Source: Rhodocyclaceae bacterium
GTDB taxonomy: Bacteria > Pseudomonadota > Gammaproteobacteria > Burkholderiales > Rhodocyclaceae
NCBI GenBank assembly: GCA_008080565.1
Contig: VIKE01000011.1
Span: 1 to 64,000, forward strand
Direction: 5' to 3'
Length of the DNA stretch: 64,000 nucleotides
Position numbers and translations under genes: made by a program. The notes under the pieces are model-generated. The model was not told the origin of the DNA. It was given only the letters and a program-made list of their open reading frames with translations, and did no database searches. Positions 25,906 to 34,174 of the stretch are shown piece after piece; within the stretch, counting starts at the first letter, position 1; every line of letters begins with the position of its first letter.

Positions 25906-27600
25906 TTACGCAGGCCGGGGCGGGGACACCTCGAAGGTGATCATCTCCAGAATGCGCACCTTGTTGGGCAACTCCAGTTCCCCACCCTTGTAGCCTTCAG
26001 CGTCCTTGCTGTGGCCTCCGGTGGAATGCCCGGTAATGTTTTCGATAGGCCACGGCAGGCCCGGAGTGTTGGCAGCCTTGGTCATCAAGGTATGCCGGAA
26101 GCAGTGGAAGCCGGTGATGCACTTGCCCGGCGTTTCGTCTCTCAGGCCAATCCCCCGGAGCCAATCACTGAACCATTCACGCGCCTTGCCACTAGCCTTT
26201 CCAGCCTTCGGGTGCCACTTCGGAAATAGCAGGCTGTGGCCCTGCGCCTTGACCTTCTCCACGTAGGGCAAGAAGCCGAGCGCAAGCAGTTGTGAATGGA
26301 CCGGGACACGGCGCCGGGACGACTTATTCTTGACGCTCTTCGTGACGCGCTCATCGGTGTCAGAGTCTTCGGTGAAGTCAAAGAACCAGACCCCGCCATC
26401 CTCCCGAATATCGCACTGCGGGTTCAACTGGCAGACCTCATTCACCCTAGCCCCGGTGTAGAGCCCGACCAGTGGTAGCCAGTAGCAATGCGCCTGCTCC
26501 GGGTCCGCCGCGAAAGCAGCGAACTCCGCCCCCTCATAGAGCCGCTTTAGTTCATCCGGTTTGAGTGCCCGCTGCTTGTCTTCACCACCTTTGCGAGTGC
26601 CTGTGTAGGGCGTGCGCGTGACGCTCAAGGTGCGAGGGAATCCAGCGTCACCATAAACATGTGCGCAATCCTTCAGGAAGACACTTAGCGATGCCCGGTA
26701 GGTCTTGTTAAACGTCGCCTCAGTGATGCACTTCGGCCAATCCTGCGCGGCAATTTGGAATACTGTCTTCCCCTCCTTACGCTCTGCCGTCCAGCGAGGT
26801 GGCAACCTGCACAGCAATGCGCAGAACTCCTCAATATCGGCCTGCCTCAGCGAGTCCATAGCACGCCCGCCGAAGACCTCCGCGAACAAACCGAGCGCTT
26901 GCTTATGCTTCCGATGCATGGATGTGGCTTGGTCCTGCCGACCCAGAAACCAAGCCGTAAGGTCTGCTACTGACTTTGTGGCGGGTAGGCTCTTGCCAGT
27001 GAATACCCCGGCGTCAGGCATCGGAGGTGTATCGACCCAGCCACCAGCCCCACGGGTCAGCGCCGCCTCTAGCAGTTCCCGTTCAGCCTTCCACAGTGCG
27101 TGGCAGAGCTGGAGCCACGAGGGCGAGTCCTCAATAAGGGTCAGCTTGAAGCGGCGGAGAAGTAGCGCGGCGTAGCCGGACATCAGGGAGTAATCTGCCA
27201 ACTGGCCAGCGTCCTGAAGGTCAAGCAAGCGGCGGCGTGCAGACTCCTCAAATTCAGCCTTGAGCGTCGAGCCCTGCCCTCCGAAGCCCTGCAGCATCAC
27301 CTCTTCATGGATACGCAGGCAGTCCGAGCGATGAGCCGCTGCAAGTGCCTGTAGCTGTTCAGGTGGAAGCGATGCAGCAAAGCGGGAGCCAGTGGCCCGG
27401 ATGCGCTGAAACTCTTCTTCGAGGTCAGCCAACCAGCGGAGCGCCTGCGCACGGGCAGCCTTCTCATCAGGCTCCTGCGTGGTGAAGCGGTGGGTCTGGT
27501 TAGGATAGTGAGCCTGTAGGGCCTTTGGCACGCGCTTGGTGTAGCGCCAGCCAGCCCCGTGGCGTTCGAGCCTGAGTGCAGCCATTTTCTTTTCGTTCAT
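25906..27600 (-). CDS. int: Tyrosine-recombinase integrase
   Basis: 564 residues. An N-terminal arm-binding-like region has RLERHGAGWRYTKRVPKALQ, typical of DUF6538-containing phage and island integrases. A core-binding domain lies at about 200-330. The catalytic domain has Arg385 (GLYTGARVNEVCQL), His499-x-x-Arg502 (HCFRHTLMTKAA), His525 (GHSTGGHS) and nucleophile Tyr537 (DAEGYKGG). The gene lies inside the right attachment site, 100 bp from the intact tRNA-Ala, and reads inward. It should catalyse insertion and excision at the 21-bp site. An in-frame ATG at 27585 is an alternative start. The roughly 130 bp at 25772-25905, between it and the convergent ParB-like gene, hold nothing clear. Confidence 0.95.
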   Translation of the reverse strand: MNEKKMAALRLERHGAGWRYTKRVPKALQAHYPNQTHRFTTQEPDEKAARAQALRWLADLEEEFQRIRATGSRFAASLPPEQLQALAAAHRSDCLRIHEEVMLQGFGGQGSTLKAEFEESARRRLLDLQDAGQLADYSLMSGYAALLLRRFKLTLIEDSPSWLQLCHALWKAERELLEAALTRGAGGWVDTPPMPDAGVFTGKSLPATKSVADLTAWFLGRQDQATSMHRKHKQALGLFAEVFGGRAMDSLRQADIEEFCALLCRLPPRWTAERKEGKTVFQIAAQDWPKCITEATFNKTYRASLSVFLKDCAHVYGDAGFPRTLSVTRTPYTGTRKGGEDKQRALKPDELKRLYEGAEFAAFAADPEQAHCYWLPLVGLYTGARVNEVCQLNPQCDIREDGGVWFFDFTEDSDTDERVTKSVKNKSSRRRVPVHSQLLALGFLPYVEKVKAQGHSLLFPKWHPKAGKASGKAREWFSDWLRGIGLRDETPGKCITGFHCFRHTLMTKAANTPGLPWPIENITGHSTGGHSKDAEGYKGGELELPNKVRILEMITFEVSPPRPA

Positions 27601-27698
27601 CCATGAATCTTACCGGATGTTCCCGGCAATGTTCCCAAAGATGACTACTCGAAACCCTTGCTACGCCTCAATCCCAGAGCCTGCGCGGCTTCAAGAAT

Positions 27699-27719
27699 TC
27701 GATGGTGGAGAGGATGAGG
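27699..27719. repeat. Right attachment site (direct repeat, within tRNA-Ala)
   Basis: Identical to 20716-20736. It covers the last 17 nt of the intact tRNA-Ala gene, including its CCA, plus 4 bp beyond. Confidence 0.88.
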
Positions 27720-27778
27720 ATCGAACTCACGACCTCCTGATTGCGAACCAGGCGCTCTCCCAGCTGAGCTACCCCCCC
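27703..27778 (-). tRNA. tRNA-Ala (anticodon CGC)
   Basis: 76 nt with encoded CCA. The acceptor stem is GGGGGGG with CCTCTCC, giving the G3-U70 alanine identity pair. The anticodon arm is CCTGG-TTCGCAA-TCAGG, and the T-loop is TTCGATC. The anticodon CGC reads GCG. It is the target site of the 7-kb element, whose right repeat supplies its 3' end. Confidence 0.96.
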
Positions 27779-27871
27779 AACGAGGACTGATTCTAGCGCA
27801 CTCCAATTTGCAGATCAAAGCGGGGTTTTGCCATTAGTTGAAATCACGCGCCAGCGACAACGCTTGCGGGC

Positions 27872-27912
27872 GACATTTCAATTTTGGCCGTTTTTTCCGG
27901 TTGACCGTGGAA
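27872..27912 (+). repeat. Interspersed repeat copy 7 (best full-length copy, downstream of tsaC)
   Basis: Reads ATTTCAATTTTGGCCG then TTTTTTCCGGTTGACCGTGG, then AA. This is taken as the type copy. It lies 9 bp beyond the tsaC stop codon, between tsaC and tRNA-Ala. Confidence 0.9.
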
Positions 27913-27920
27913 GTCTGCTT

Positions 27921-28907
27921 TTACGCTTGCCCGGCACCGGCAACGGCGCGGCGCAGGCGGTCAGCGACTGCGGCCCAGGCCGGTTCGTCGGGCAGGGCTT
28001 CGACGGCGATCAGGTCGACGCCGGCGTGGTCCATGTCGCGCAGGGCGGCGTAGAGGTCGTGGGCGTAGCCGACCGGGTCGGCCGGCAGCATGCGCCAAGC
28101 GTGGGGCATGCCGGCGTGTGGCGGCTGGTTGGTGCTGATGACCCCGCAGCGGTCGCCTTTGTGGCGCTGGGCGTTGATGAAATCGAGCAGGCGCTCGGAC
28201 GACACCAGACGCATCGGCGTTTGTGGCGCGTAGTGGGCGGCCAGCGAACCGGAAACGCGGGGGGCGCCGACGGCGGTTTCGATGGCCGGGCGGCGGCCGA
28301 GGACAGCTTCGAGATGGGCCGGGGCGATGTGGCCGGGACGCAGGACGACGGGTTCGCCGCGCGAGCAATCGACGATGGTCGATTCGATGCCGACCTTGCA
28401 CGGCCCGCCGTCGAGAATCAGCGGCACCCGGTCACCAAGTTCTTCACGGACATGTTCGGCCGTGGTCGGGCTGATGCGGCCGAAGCGGTTGGCCGATGGG
28501 GCGGCGATGCCGGCATGTTCACCGGCGACGGCGGCAAAGGCACGCAGCAGGTCGAGCGCCACCGGGTGGCCGGGAACGCGCAATCCAACCGTATCCTGGC
28601 CGCCGGTCACGGCGTCGGGCACCCAGGCCTGTTTTTTGAGGATCAGGGTCAGCGGACCGGGCCAGAAGGCTTCCATGAGTTCCCACGCCACGGCGGGAAC
28701 CTGCTCGGCCCAGTGGTCGACGGCGTCGTGGCCGGAAATATGGACGATCAGCGGATGATCGGCCGGGCGGCCTTTGGCGGCGAATATCTTGGCGACGGCG
28801 GCCGGGTTGGCGGCATCCGCCCCCAGGCCGTAAACCGTTTCCGTCGGGAAGGCGACCAGCTCGCCGGCGCGCAGTAATTCAACGGCACGCGCGTAGTCCT
28901 GAGTCAT
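27921..28907 (-). CDS. tsaC: L-threonylcarbamoyladenylate synthase (TsaC/Sua5, long form)
   Basis: 328 residues. The YrdC domain (about 1-200) has ELVAFPTETVYGLGADA, KIFAAKGRPADHPLIVHI, FWPGPLTLIL, GLRVPGHPVALDLL and APSANRFGRISPTTAEHV. It is followed by the C-terminal Sua5 domain (ALRDMDHAGVDLIAVEALP and a DRLRRAV end), so this is the Sua5 form rather than the short TsaC. It makes threonylcarbamoyl-AMP from Thr, bicarbonate and ATP for t6A37 in tRNAs. The start at ATG 28907 gives MTQDYARAVELL. It follows purE by 25 bp in an apparent operon. Confidence 0.94.
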   Translation of the reverse strand: MTQDYARAVELLRAGELVAFPTETVYGLGADAANPAAVAKIFAAKGRPADHPLIVHISGHDAVDHWAEQVPAVAWELMEAFWPGPLTLILKKQAWVPDAVTGGQDTVGLRVPGHPVALDLLRAFAAVAGEHAGIAAPSANRFGRISPTTAEHVREELGDRVPLILDGGPCKVGIESTIVDCSRGEPVVLRPGHIAPAHLEAVLGRRPAIETAVGAPRVSGSLAAHYAPQTPMRLVSSERLLDFINAQRHKGDRCGVISTNQPPHAGMPHAWRMLPADPVGYAHDLYAALRDMDHAGVDLIAVEALPDEPAWAAVADRLRRAVAGAGQA

Positions 28908-28932
28908 CGGCGAAAGCTGGTCGGCAAGGCGT

Positions 28933-29430
28933 TCAAGGCTGGTCGGGCAGCGTCTTGGACAGCACTTTTTCGGTCTGGCTCTGGCGGAAGCCGGCCAGCC
29001 TCTGGGCAATGGCTTCGTCGCTCAAGGCCAGCATGGCGACGGCAAACAGCGCCGCGTTGGTGGCGCCGGCTTCGCCGACGGCAAAGGTGGCGACCGGAAT
29101 GCCGCCGGGCATCTGGACCATGGAGAGCAGCGAATCCAGACCCATCAGGTGCTTGGACGGCATCGGTACGCCGAGCACCGGGAGTTGGGTCTTGGCGGCG
29201 AGCACGCCGGCCAAGTGGGCAGCACCGCCGGCCGCGCCGATCAGCACCTTGATGCCGCGCTCGGCGGCGGTCGAGGCGTAGTCAAGCGCCTGATCCGGCG
29301 TGCGGTGGGCCGACAGCACCTTGGCTTCGTAGGGAATATCGAGGTTCTTCAGGGCAACGGCGGCGGCGCGCATGATCGGCCAGTCGCTGTCCGAACCCAT
29401 GACGATACCGACGAGGGGCTTTGTGCTCAT
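28933..29430 (-). CDS. purE: 5-(carboxyamino)imidazole ribonucleotide mutase
   Basis: 165 residues, full length. Family motifs are VGIVMGSDSDWPIMRAA, YEAKVLSAHRTPD, GAAGGAAHLAGVLAA and LPVLGVPMPS. It converts N5-CAIR to CAIR in purine synthesis. It normally partners PurK, often encoded next to it; here tsaC follows directly with a 25-bp gap and no purK is in the window. Confidence 0.96.
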   Translation of the reverse strand: MSTKPLVGIVMGSDSDWPIMRAAAVALKNLDIPYEAKVLSAHRTPDQALDYASTAAERGIKVLIGAAGGAAHLAGVLAAKTQLPVLGVPMPSKHLMGLDSLLSMVQMPGGIPVATFAVGEAGATNAALFAVAMLALSDEAIAQRLAGFRQSQTEKVLSKTLPDQP

Positions 29431-29465
29431 GTTGTTAGTCCTTCTAGTAGGGATGGAAAGAGGCC

Positions 29466-30326
29466 TTAGTCAGCCAGCGCTGCTTTTCGTTCCGCAGCTT
29501 CGATCGTATTTGCCAGCAGCATGGTGATGGTCATCGGCCCGACGCCGCCCGGCACCGGGGTGATCTGGCCGGCGACTTCGAGACAGCTGGCAAAATCGAC
29601 GTCCCCACACAGCTTGCCGTCCGGCAGGCGGTTGATGCCGACGTCGATGACGACAGCGCCCGGCTTGACCATGTCGCCGGTGACGAACTTCGGCTTGCCG
29701 ACGGCGGCGACCAGAATGTCGGCGCGGCTGGTGTGGAACTTCAGATCCTTGGTGCGCGAATTGCAGACGGTAACCGTCGCCCCGGCATTGATCAGCAGCA
29801 GGGCCATCGGCTTGCCGACGATATTGGAACGACCGATGACGACCGCTTCCTTGCCGGTCAGATCGACGTTGCCCTTCTCGAACATCTTCATGACGCCGTA
29901 GGGCGTGCAGGGAATGAAGCGCGGGTTGCCCTGGGCCAGGGCACCGACGTTTTCGGCGTGGAAGCCATCAACATCCTTGTCAGCAGCGATGGCTTCGAGG
30001 ACGGCCTCTTCGTCGAAATGCTTGGGCAGGGGCAGTTGCACGAGGATGCCGTGGATGTTCGGATCGGCGTTCAGTTCGGCGATCTTGTCGAGCACCGTGG
30101 CCTGATCGACCGTGGCATCGTAAGTGATCTTTTCGGAGTGCATGCCGATGGCCAGACAGCCATTGACCTTGTTGCGAACATAAACCTCGGAAGCCGGGTC
30201 GGCGCCGACCAGAATGACCACCAGACCGGGCTTGTGGCCCTTGGCGGTGAGTGCCTCGACGCGTGCCTTGAAACCCTGGCGCAGTTCTTCGGCCAGCGCC
30301 TTGCCGTCAATAATTTGAGCTGTCAT
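29466..30326 (-). CDS. folD: Bifunctional methylenetetrahydrofolate dehydrogenase/cyclohydrolase
   Basis: 286 residues from ATG 30326 ([15 protein letters not shown], as in other FolD proteins; ATG 30338 is an in-frame alternative). Signatures are [19 protein letters not shown] (with the catalytic Lys), [29 protein letters not shown] and [15 protein letters not shown]. It is cytosolic and interconverts methylene-, methenyl- and formyl-tetrahydrofolate with NADP. purE lies downstream on the same strand; formyl-THF feeds purine synthesis, so the linkage is sensible. Confidence 0.96.
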   Translation of the reverse strand: MTAQIIDGKALAEELRQGFKARVEALTAKGHKPGLVVILVGADPASEVYVRNKVNGCLAIGMHSEKITYDATVDQATVLDKIAELNADPNIHGILVQLPLPKHFDEEAVLEAIAADKDVDGFHAENVGALAQGNPRFIPCTPYGVMKMFEKGNVDLTGKEAVVIGRSNIVGKPMALLLINAGATVTVCNSRTKDLKFHTSRADILVAAVGKPKFVTGDMVKPGAVVIDVGINRLPDGKLCGDVDFASCLEVAGQITPVPGGVGPMTITMLLANTIEAAERKAALAD

Positions 30327-30348
30327 CGTCGCATCCAACTGAAAAGAA

Positions 30349-30375
30349 AAAGGGGAAGGCGAAAGCCTTCCCTTT
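30349..30375 (-). terminator. Intrinsic terminator after iorB
   Basis: AAAGGGAAGGC, loop TTTC, GCCTTCCCCTTT followed by TTCTTTT on the reverse strand. It is a strong GC stem with U-rich tail, 24 bp downstream of the iorB stop and just before folD. Confidence 0.8.
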
Positions 30376-30398
30376 GAATTGGCGCGTATTTTACCAGA

Positions 30399-31022
30399 TT
30401 ACGCCGCGGCAGCTTCCGCTTCGCCGACGGCGGCGCGACCGGCCTCAAAAGCGCGGCGGTTCAGTTCGACCAGTTTTTCGCCCTTGCGCTGGAAGCGCTT
30501 GAGCACGCATTCGAGCAGTACCTCGGCGCCGAACGGCAGGTGGTCAGCGATAGCGCCCAGCATCACTGTGTTGCCGAGGCGGATGTCGCCGAGATTCTGC
30601 GCGATGGTCGTCGCGTCGAAGGCGACAACCTTGTTGCCGGATTTCCGGATCTCGGCCAGCGGATTTTCCGGATAATCGAAGAGGCCTAACTCGACAACCG
30701 GCGGCACCAGCCTGGCCGTGTTCATGAGCGTGATGCCGCCCGGCTTGAGCATGTGCTGCCAGCGCATGGCTTCGGCCGACTCGAAACCGAGCAGCACATC
30801 GGCCGTGCCCGGCGTGATCTGCGGCGACAGGACGCGCTTGCCGAAACGCAGGTGCGACGAAACGACGCCACCGCGCTGCGCCATACCGGCGACTTCGGTT
30901 TTCTTGGCGTCGTGGCCGAGCGCGATGGCGGCTTCGGCGAGGATTTCGGTCGCCGTCATGACGCCCTGACCACCGATGCCGACGACGAGGATATTGGTGC
31001 AGGTGTTTTCAACAACGCTCAT
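30399..31022 (-). CDS. iorB: Indolepyruvate ferredoxin oxidoreductase beta subunit
   Basis: 207 residues. The gamma-type POR domain has NILVVGIGGQGVMTATEILAEAAI, AQRGGVVSSHLRFG and ADVLLGFESAEAMRW. With IorA it oxidatively decarboxylates aryl-pyruvates (indolepyruvate, phenylpyruvate) to aryl-acetyl-CoA, reducing ferredoxin. The ATG overlaps the iorA stop (ATGA at 31019-31022). A terminator follows, so iorAB is its own unit. Confidence 0.93.
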   Translation of the reverse strand: MSVVENTCTNILVVGIGGQGVMTATEILAEAAIALGHDAKKTEVAGMAQRGGVVSSHLRFGKRVLSPQITPGTADVLLGFESAEAMRWQHMLKPGGITLMNTARLVPPVVELGLFDYPENPLAEIRKSGNKVVAFDATTIAQNLGDIRLGNTVMLGAIADHLPFGAEVLLECVLKRFQRKGEKLVELNRRAFEAGRAAVGEAEAAAA

Positions 31023-32896
31023 GCTGCGCAGCCTCCCTTGGTCACCAGCTGGATCGGCGAGGTCTGCACATGATGGACGATGGCCTTCGGCGCACAGGGC
31101 TGGACACACAGGCCGCAGCCGGTGCACACCGAGGTTTCGATGCGCACGAATGCCAGATCGACCTCGCGACCGCTCGGTTTGACTTCCTTGCCACGGCGCG
31201 TGACGTGAATGGCCGGGCAGCCGACGTCGATGCAATTGCCGCAACCCGTGCACTTGTCGTCGATCACCTCGAACGGCTTGAGCTTGTGGTAATCCTTGAC
31301 CAGCACGCAGGGCTGGTCGGTGATGATGACCGACACATCGGGGACCTTGACCTCATCGCGAATGGTCTTGAAGAGCACCGGCAACTCATACGGATTGACG
31401 ACGTGGATGCGCTCATCCTTGACGCCCAGCGCACTGACCAGCTTGGCGAAATCGACGCGCGGTGCTTCTTCGCCGTGGATGCCGTAGCCGTTGCCCGGAT
31501 TGTTCTGGCCGCCCGTCATGCCGACGGCACGGTTGTCGAGCAACAAAACCGTGACGTTGCCCTTGTTGTAAACCATGTCGAGCAAGCCCTGCATGCCCAT
31601 GTGCAGGAAGGTCGAGTCGCCGATCACGGCCACCACGCGCTTGTCTTTGTCGGCCTCGCCGCGCCCCTTGTCCATACCCAGCGCGACGCCCATCGAGGCG
31701 CCCATCGAGACGCAGGTATCGAGGGCGTTCCACGGGTGTCCTGCGCCCAGCGTGTAGCAGCCGATATCGCCCGAGATATTGAGATTGCGCACTTGCGACA
31801 GCGTGTAATAGACGCCAAGGTGCGGGCAGGCGACGCACATCGTCGGCGGCCGCGGGAAAACCTGCAGCGGGGCCAGCGCGGTCTTTTCCGGAATCGGCTC
31901 GCCAAGCAGCCTGGCGATGGCCGGCTTGAGCACGTTCGGCGACAACTCGCCCTGCAACGGCAGGATTTCCTTGCCGATGACTTTCAGGCCCTGGGCCTTG
32001 AGTTCGGTTTCGACCAGCGGCTCGACTTCTTCGACGACGACGACCTGATCGACCATGGCCGCCAGTTCGCGGCATTTCTCAAATGGGACCGGGCAGGAGA
32101 AGCCGAGCTTGAGGACCGGCGCGTTCGGGAAGGATTCCTTGACGTGCATGTAGGCCGGGCCGGAGGCGATGAAGCCGACGCGTTTGTCGGAACCGTCCTC
32201 GATGAAATTGAGTTCGGAGGTTTCAGCCAGTTCGCGCAGCTTGATGTCACGCGCGAACATGAGCGGGATGCGCTTGCCGGCATTGCCCGGCACCATCACG
32301 AAGCGGGCCGGCTCCTTCTTGAAACCGGCGCCGACGTATTCGTTCCGCTCGCCGACAGTGACCAGCGACTTGACGTGGTTGATCCGTGTCGTCATGCGCA
32401 GGATGACCGGCACCTGGAATTTTTCCGACAGTTCGTAGGCGACCAGCGTCATCGCATAGGCTTCCTGCGAATCGGCCGGTTCGAGCACCGGCACGTGGGC
32501 GAAGCGGCCCCAGTAGCGGGAATCCTGTTCGTTCTGCGACGACGACAGACCAACGTCGTCGGCAATGGCAATGACCAGGCCACCGATGACGCCGGTCAGG
32601 GTCAAGGTCATGAGCGCGTCGGAGGCGACGTTCATGCCGACATGCTTCATGCAGCAGAAGGAACGCGAGCCGGCGTAAGCGGCGCCGATGGCGACTTCCA
32701 GCGAGACTTTCTCATTGACCGACCACTCGGCGTAGAGATCCGGGTAGCTGGAAATGACTTCGAGCATTTCAGTAGACGGCGTGCCGGGATAAGCGGCGGC
32801 GACCTTGACGCCAGCCTCCCAGACGGCGCGGGCGACTGCTTCGTTTCCGGACATCAAAACCCGGCTGGCTGCGGGTACAGGCATGACTGCCGCCAT
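31019..32896 (-). CDS. iorA: Indolepyruvate ferredoxin oxidoreductase alpha subunit
   Basis: 625 residues. A pyrimidine-binding-type domain comes first (SGNEAVARAVWEAGVKVAAAYPGTPSTEML). The TPP-binding domain has GDIGCYTLG and AVIGDSTFLHMGMQGLLD. The C-terminal ferredoxin domain has two 4Fe-4S motifs, CTGCGNCIDVGCP and CTGCGLCVQPCAP. It acts in the cytosol in aromatic amino-acid catabolism with IorB, encoded immediately downstream. Anaerobic phenylalanine or phenylacetate degradation in Rhodocyclales would be a fitting role (inference). Confidence 0.94.
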   Translation of the reverse strand: MAAVMPVPAASRVLMSGNEAVARAVWEAGVKVAAAYPGTPSTEMLEVISSYPDLYAEWSVNEKVSLEVAIGAAYAGSRSFCCMKHVGMNVASDALMTLTLTGVIGGLVIAIADDVGLSSSQNEQDSRYWGRFAHVPVLEPADSQEAYAMTLVAYELSEKFQVPVILRMTTRINHVKSLVTVGERNEYVGAGFKKEPARFVMVPGNAGKRIPLMFARDIKLRELAETSELNFIEDGSDKRVGFIASGPAYMHVKESFPNAPVLKLGFSCPVPFEKCRELAAMVDQVVVVEEVEPLVETELKAQGLKVIGKEILPLQGELSPNVLKPAIARLLGEPIPEKTALAPLQVFPRPPTMCVACPHLGVYYTLSQVRNLNISGDIGCYTLGAGHPWNALDTCVSMGASMGVALGMDKGRGEADKDKRVVAVIGDSTFLHMGMQGLLDMVYNKGNVTVLLLDNRAVGMTGGQNNPGNGYGIHGEEAPRVDFAKLVSALGVKDERIHVVNPYELPVLFKTIRDEVKVPDVSVIITDQPCVLVKDYHKLKPFEVIDDKCTGCGNCIDVGCPAIHVTRRGKEVKPSGREVDLAFVRIETSVCTGCGLCVQPCAPKAIVHHVQTSPIQLVTKGGCAA

Positions 32897-32991
32897 GTCG
32901 ACTCCTCGATCGTTTGGACTAAAGCCTTAGATTATAAAAGGGCATTCCTGCCGCAACTTGATACAACGCAATTCGCCGAGGTATTTTTTTC

Positions 32992-33687
32992 GTGTCGTAT
33001 CAAGGCATGGCAAAAGCCGTTGATGAACATCAAGGCCAGCCCTGCCTGCCCCCGGAACAATGGCTGCTCATCGACACCTCGACCATGAACGCCGCCATCC
33101 TTCCCGCCGAACCGCCCCCTGCTGCCGAAAGCCCATTCCGGATTCCCGGCAACAAGGGCATCTGGGCCGGCATTACCTGCGAGTTTGTCGAGTTCGGCGT
33201 ACTTTTCGCGGTGTACTTCATAGCCCGCGCCCATTTCCCGCAGGCCTTCCACGACGGCGCCCAACGCCTGTCGGTGACCGCCGGGACGGTGATCACACTG
33301 CTCATGATCACCAGCAGTTATTTCATCGCCTGCTCGGTGAACGCCATCCGCCAGGACAAGCATCGCTCGGCGATCATCTGGCTGGTTGCCGGCCTCATTG
33401 TCGCGCTCGGCTACCCGCTGACCAAGGTGCTCGAAATCGACTGGAACCTGGCCCACGGCATCAACGGCGAATCGGGCATTTTCTTCACGGTCTATTACTA
33501 CCTGACCTTCACCCACCTCGTACACGCCACCTGGGGCATCCTCGGCATCCTCTGGGTGCTCGCCCGGCTGAGTTTCCGCGGCTATTCGTCCGCGGACTAC
33601 GCCGGACTCGAAGCACTGGCCAGCTACTGGCACGCCACCGACATCATCTGGCTGGTCATCTTTCCGCTGTTCTACGTGCTGGCGTGA
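32992..33687 (+). CDS. norE: NorE-like heme-copper oxidase subunit III family protein
   Basis: 231 residues at most. The start is uncertain: GTG 32992 has a distant GAGG, and ATG 33007 and ATG 33085 are in frame. The conserved part begins near RIPGNKGIWAGITCEFVEFG. There are five hydrophobic segments, with the subunit III pattern EFVEFGVLFAVYFIARAHFP, HLVHATWGILGILWVLARL and YWHATDIIWLVIFPLFYVLA. NorE-type proteins assist nitric oxide reductase. The NorF-like gene follows 2 bp later. No norCB is in the window. A poor FNR-like half-site (TTGAT at 32958) lies upstream. Confidence 0.75.
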   Translation: MSYQGMAKAVDEHQGQPCLPPEQWLLIDTSTMNAAILPAEPPPAAESPFRIPGNKGIWAGITCEFVEFGVLFAVYFIARAHFPQAFHDGAQRLSVTAGTVITLLMITSSYFIACSVNAIRQDKHRSAIIWLVAGLIVALGYPLTKVLEIDWNLAHGINGESGIFFTVYYYLTFTHLVHATWGILGILWVLARLSFRGYSSADYAGLEALASYWHATDIIWLVIFPLFYVLA

Positions 33688-33689
33688 AC

Positions 33690-33986
33690 ATGAATTTCAA
33701 AAATGACCATTTTTTCCGGTTGACCGTGGCATGGCTGGCCCTGGTCGCCCTGACCCTGGCCAGCCTCGGCCTCAGCGAATGGTTCCGCGAGGCACGCTGG
33801 CTGCCGCTGCTCGTCGCCGCCATCATCTGGATCAAGGGCGTGCTGGTCGCCAGCTGCTTCATCGAAGCGCAGGTCGCCCACCCTTTCATCGCCCGCGTTC
33901 TGAAAATCTTCATCGCCGTTTCGCCCCTCGCCCTGATCGCCACCGCCTTCTTCGGCGGCACGCTGGCCCGCTGGGCCACGCTCTGA
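33690..33986 (+). CDS. norF: NorF-like / cytochrome c oxidase subunit IV family small membrane protein, with repeat-derived N-terminus
   Basis: 98 residues with three membrane helices (AWLALVALTLASLGL, LPLLVAAIIWIKGVLVASCF, IFIAVSPLALIATAFFGG). The central IKGVLVASCFIEAQ is the usual mark of the subunit IV/NorF family. The first 14 codons (MNFKNDHFFRLTVA) are encoded almost entirely by a copy of the interspersed repeat (33694-33731), so the repeat supplies the start region of this protein. It is coupled to norE with 2-bp spacing. Confidence 0.78.
   Translation: MNFKNDHFFRLTVAWLALVALTLASLGLSEWFREARWLPLLVAAIIWIKGVLVASCFIEAQVAHPFIARVLKIFIAVSPLALIATAFFGGTLARWATL
33694..33731 (+). repeat. Interspersed repeat copy 8 (forms 5' end of the norF-like gene)
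   Basis: Reads ATTTCAAAAATGACCA then TTTTTTCCGGTTGACCGTGG, then CA. The core is perfect. It begins two codons after the start ATG and is read in frame as FKNDHFFRLTVA. Confidence 0.88.
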
Positions 33987-34040
33987 CCTCCCTGTTGTAA
34001 ATCGACAAAAAAGCACAAGGTACGCGCTCGTATGTATTGC

Positions 34041-34077
34041 ACGATGCGAATATTGTTTTTACAATGCGAAACGCGAA
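34041..34077. promoter_or_regulatory. Possible operator upstream of aceE
   Basis: In the 188-bp gap before aceE, ATGCGAA occurs at 34044-34050 and 34064-34070 (20 bp apart) with a related ACGCGAA at 34071. A small inverted repeat, ATTGT-TTTT-ACAAT, lies between the two copies. No named regulator site is recognised. The region is the aceEF-lpdA promoter by position. Confidence 0.35.
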
Positions 34078-34174
34078 TTAGGGAAAGTACCGACTCGCGG
34101 TCCGAGTCAGAAGCAGCTAAAGTAGTTTTGCTCAACAGGCAAAACAGAATGACATTCAACCCAGGAGACAAACC

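Larger units (their letters stand above)
20716..27719. mobile_element. 7-kb integrative element inserted in the tRNA-Ala 3' end
   Basis: The element is bounded by 21-bp direct repeats at 20716-20736 and 27699-27719, TCGATGGTGGAGAGGATGAG plus G. These are the last 17 nt of the tRNA-Ala gene plus 4 nt downstream. A tyrosine integrase gene reads away from the intact tRNA at the right end, the usual arrangement for tRNA-targeted islands. Inside are about ten genes: serine recombinase, two membrane proteins, RNase HI, ParB-like protein and unknowns. No conjugation, capsid or replication-initiator gene is seen, so it is likely mobilised by another element or is a satellite. It holds none of the interspersed repeat copies that dot the flanking chromosome. 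Confidence 0.88.

Noticed and set aside
32951-32972. FNR/Dnr box before the norE-like gene (TTGAT-ACAA-CGCAA)
   Set aside because: The right half has two mismatches to ATCAA, so it is mentioned only as a poor half-site and not called as a regulatory feature.
31070-33088. 672-codon open frame on the + strand opposite iorA
   Set aside because: Shadow of iorA, which has clear TPP and 4Fe-4S motifs; the shadow has no recognisable domain and no ribosome site.
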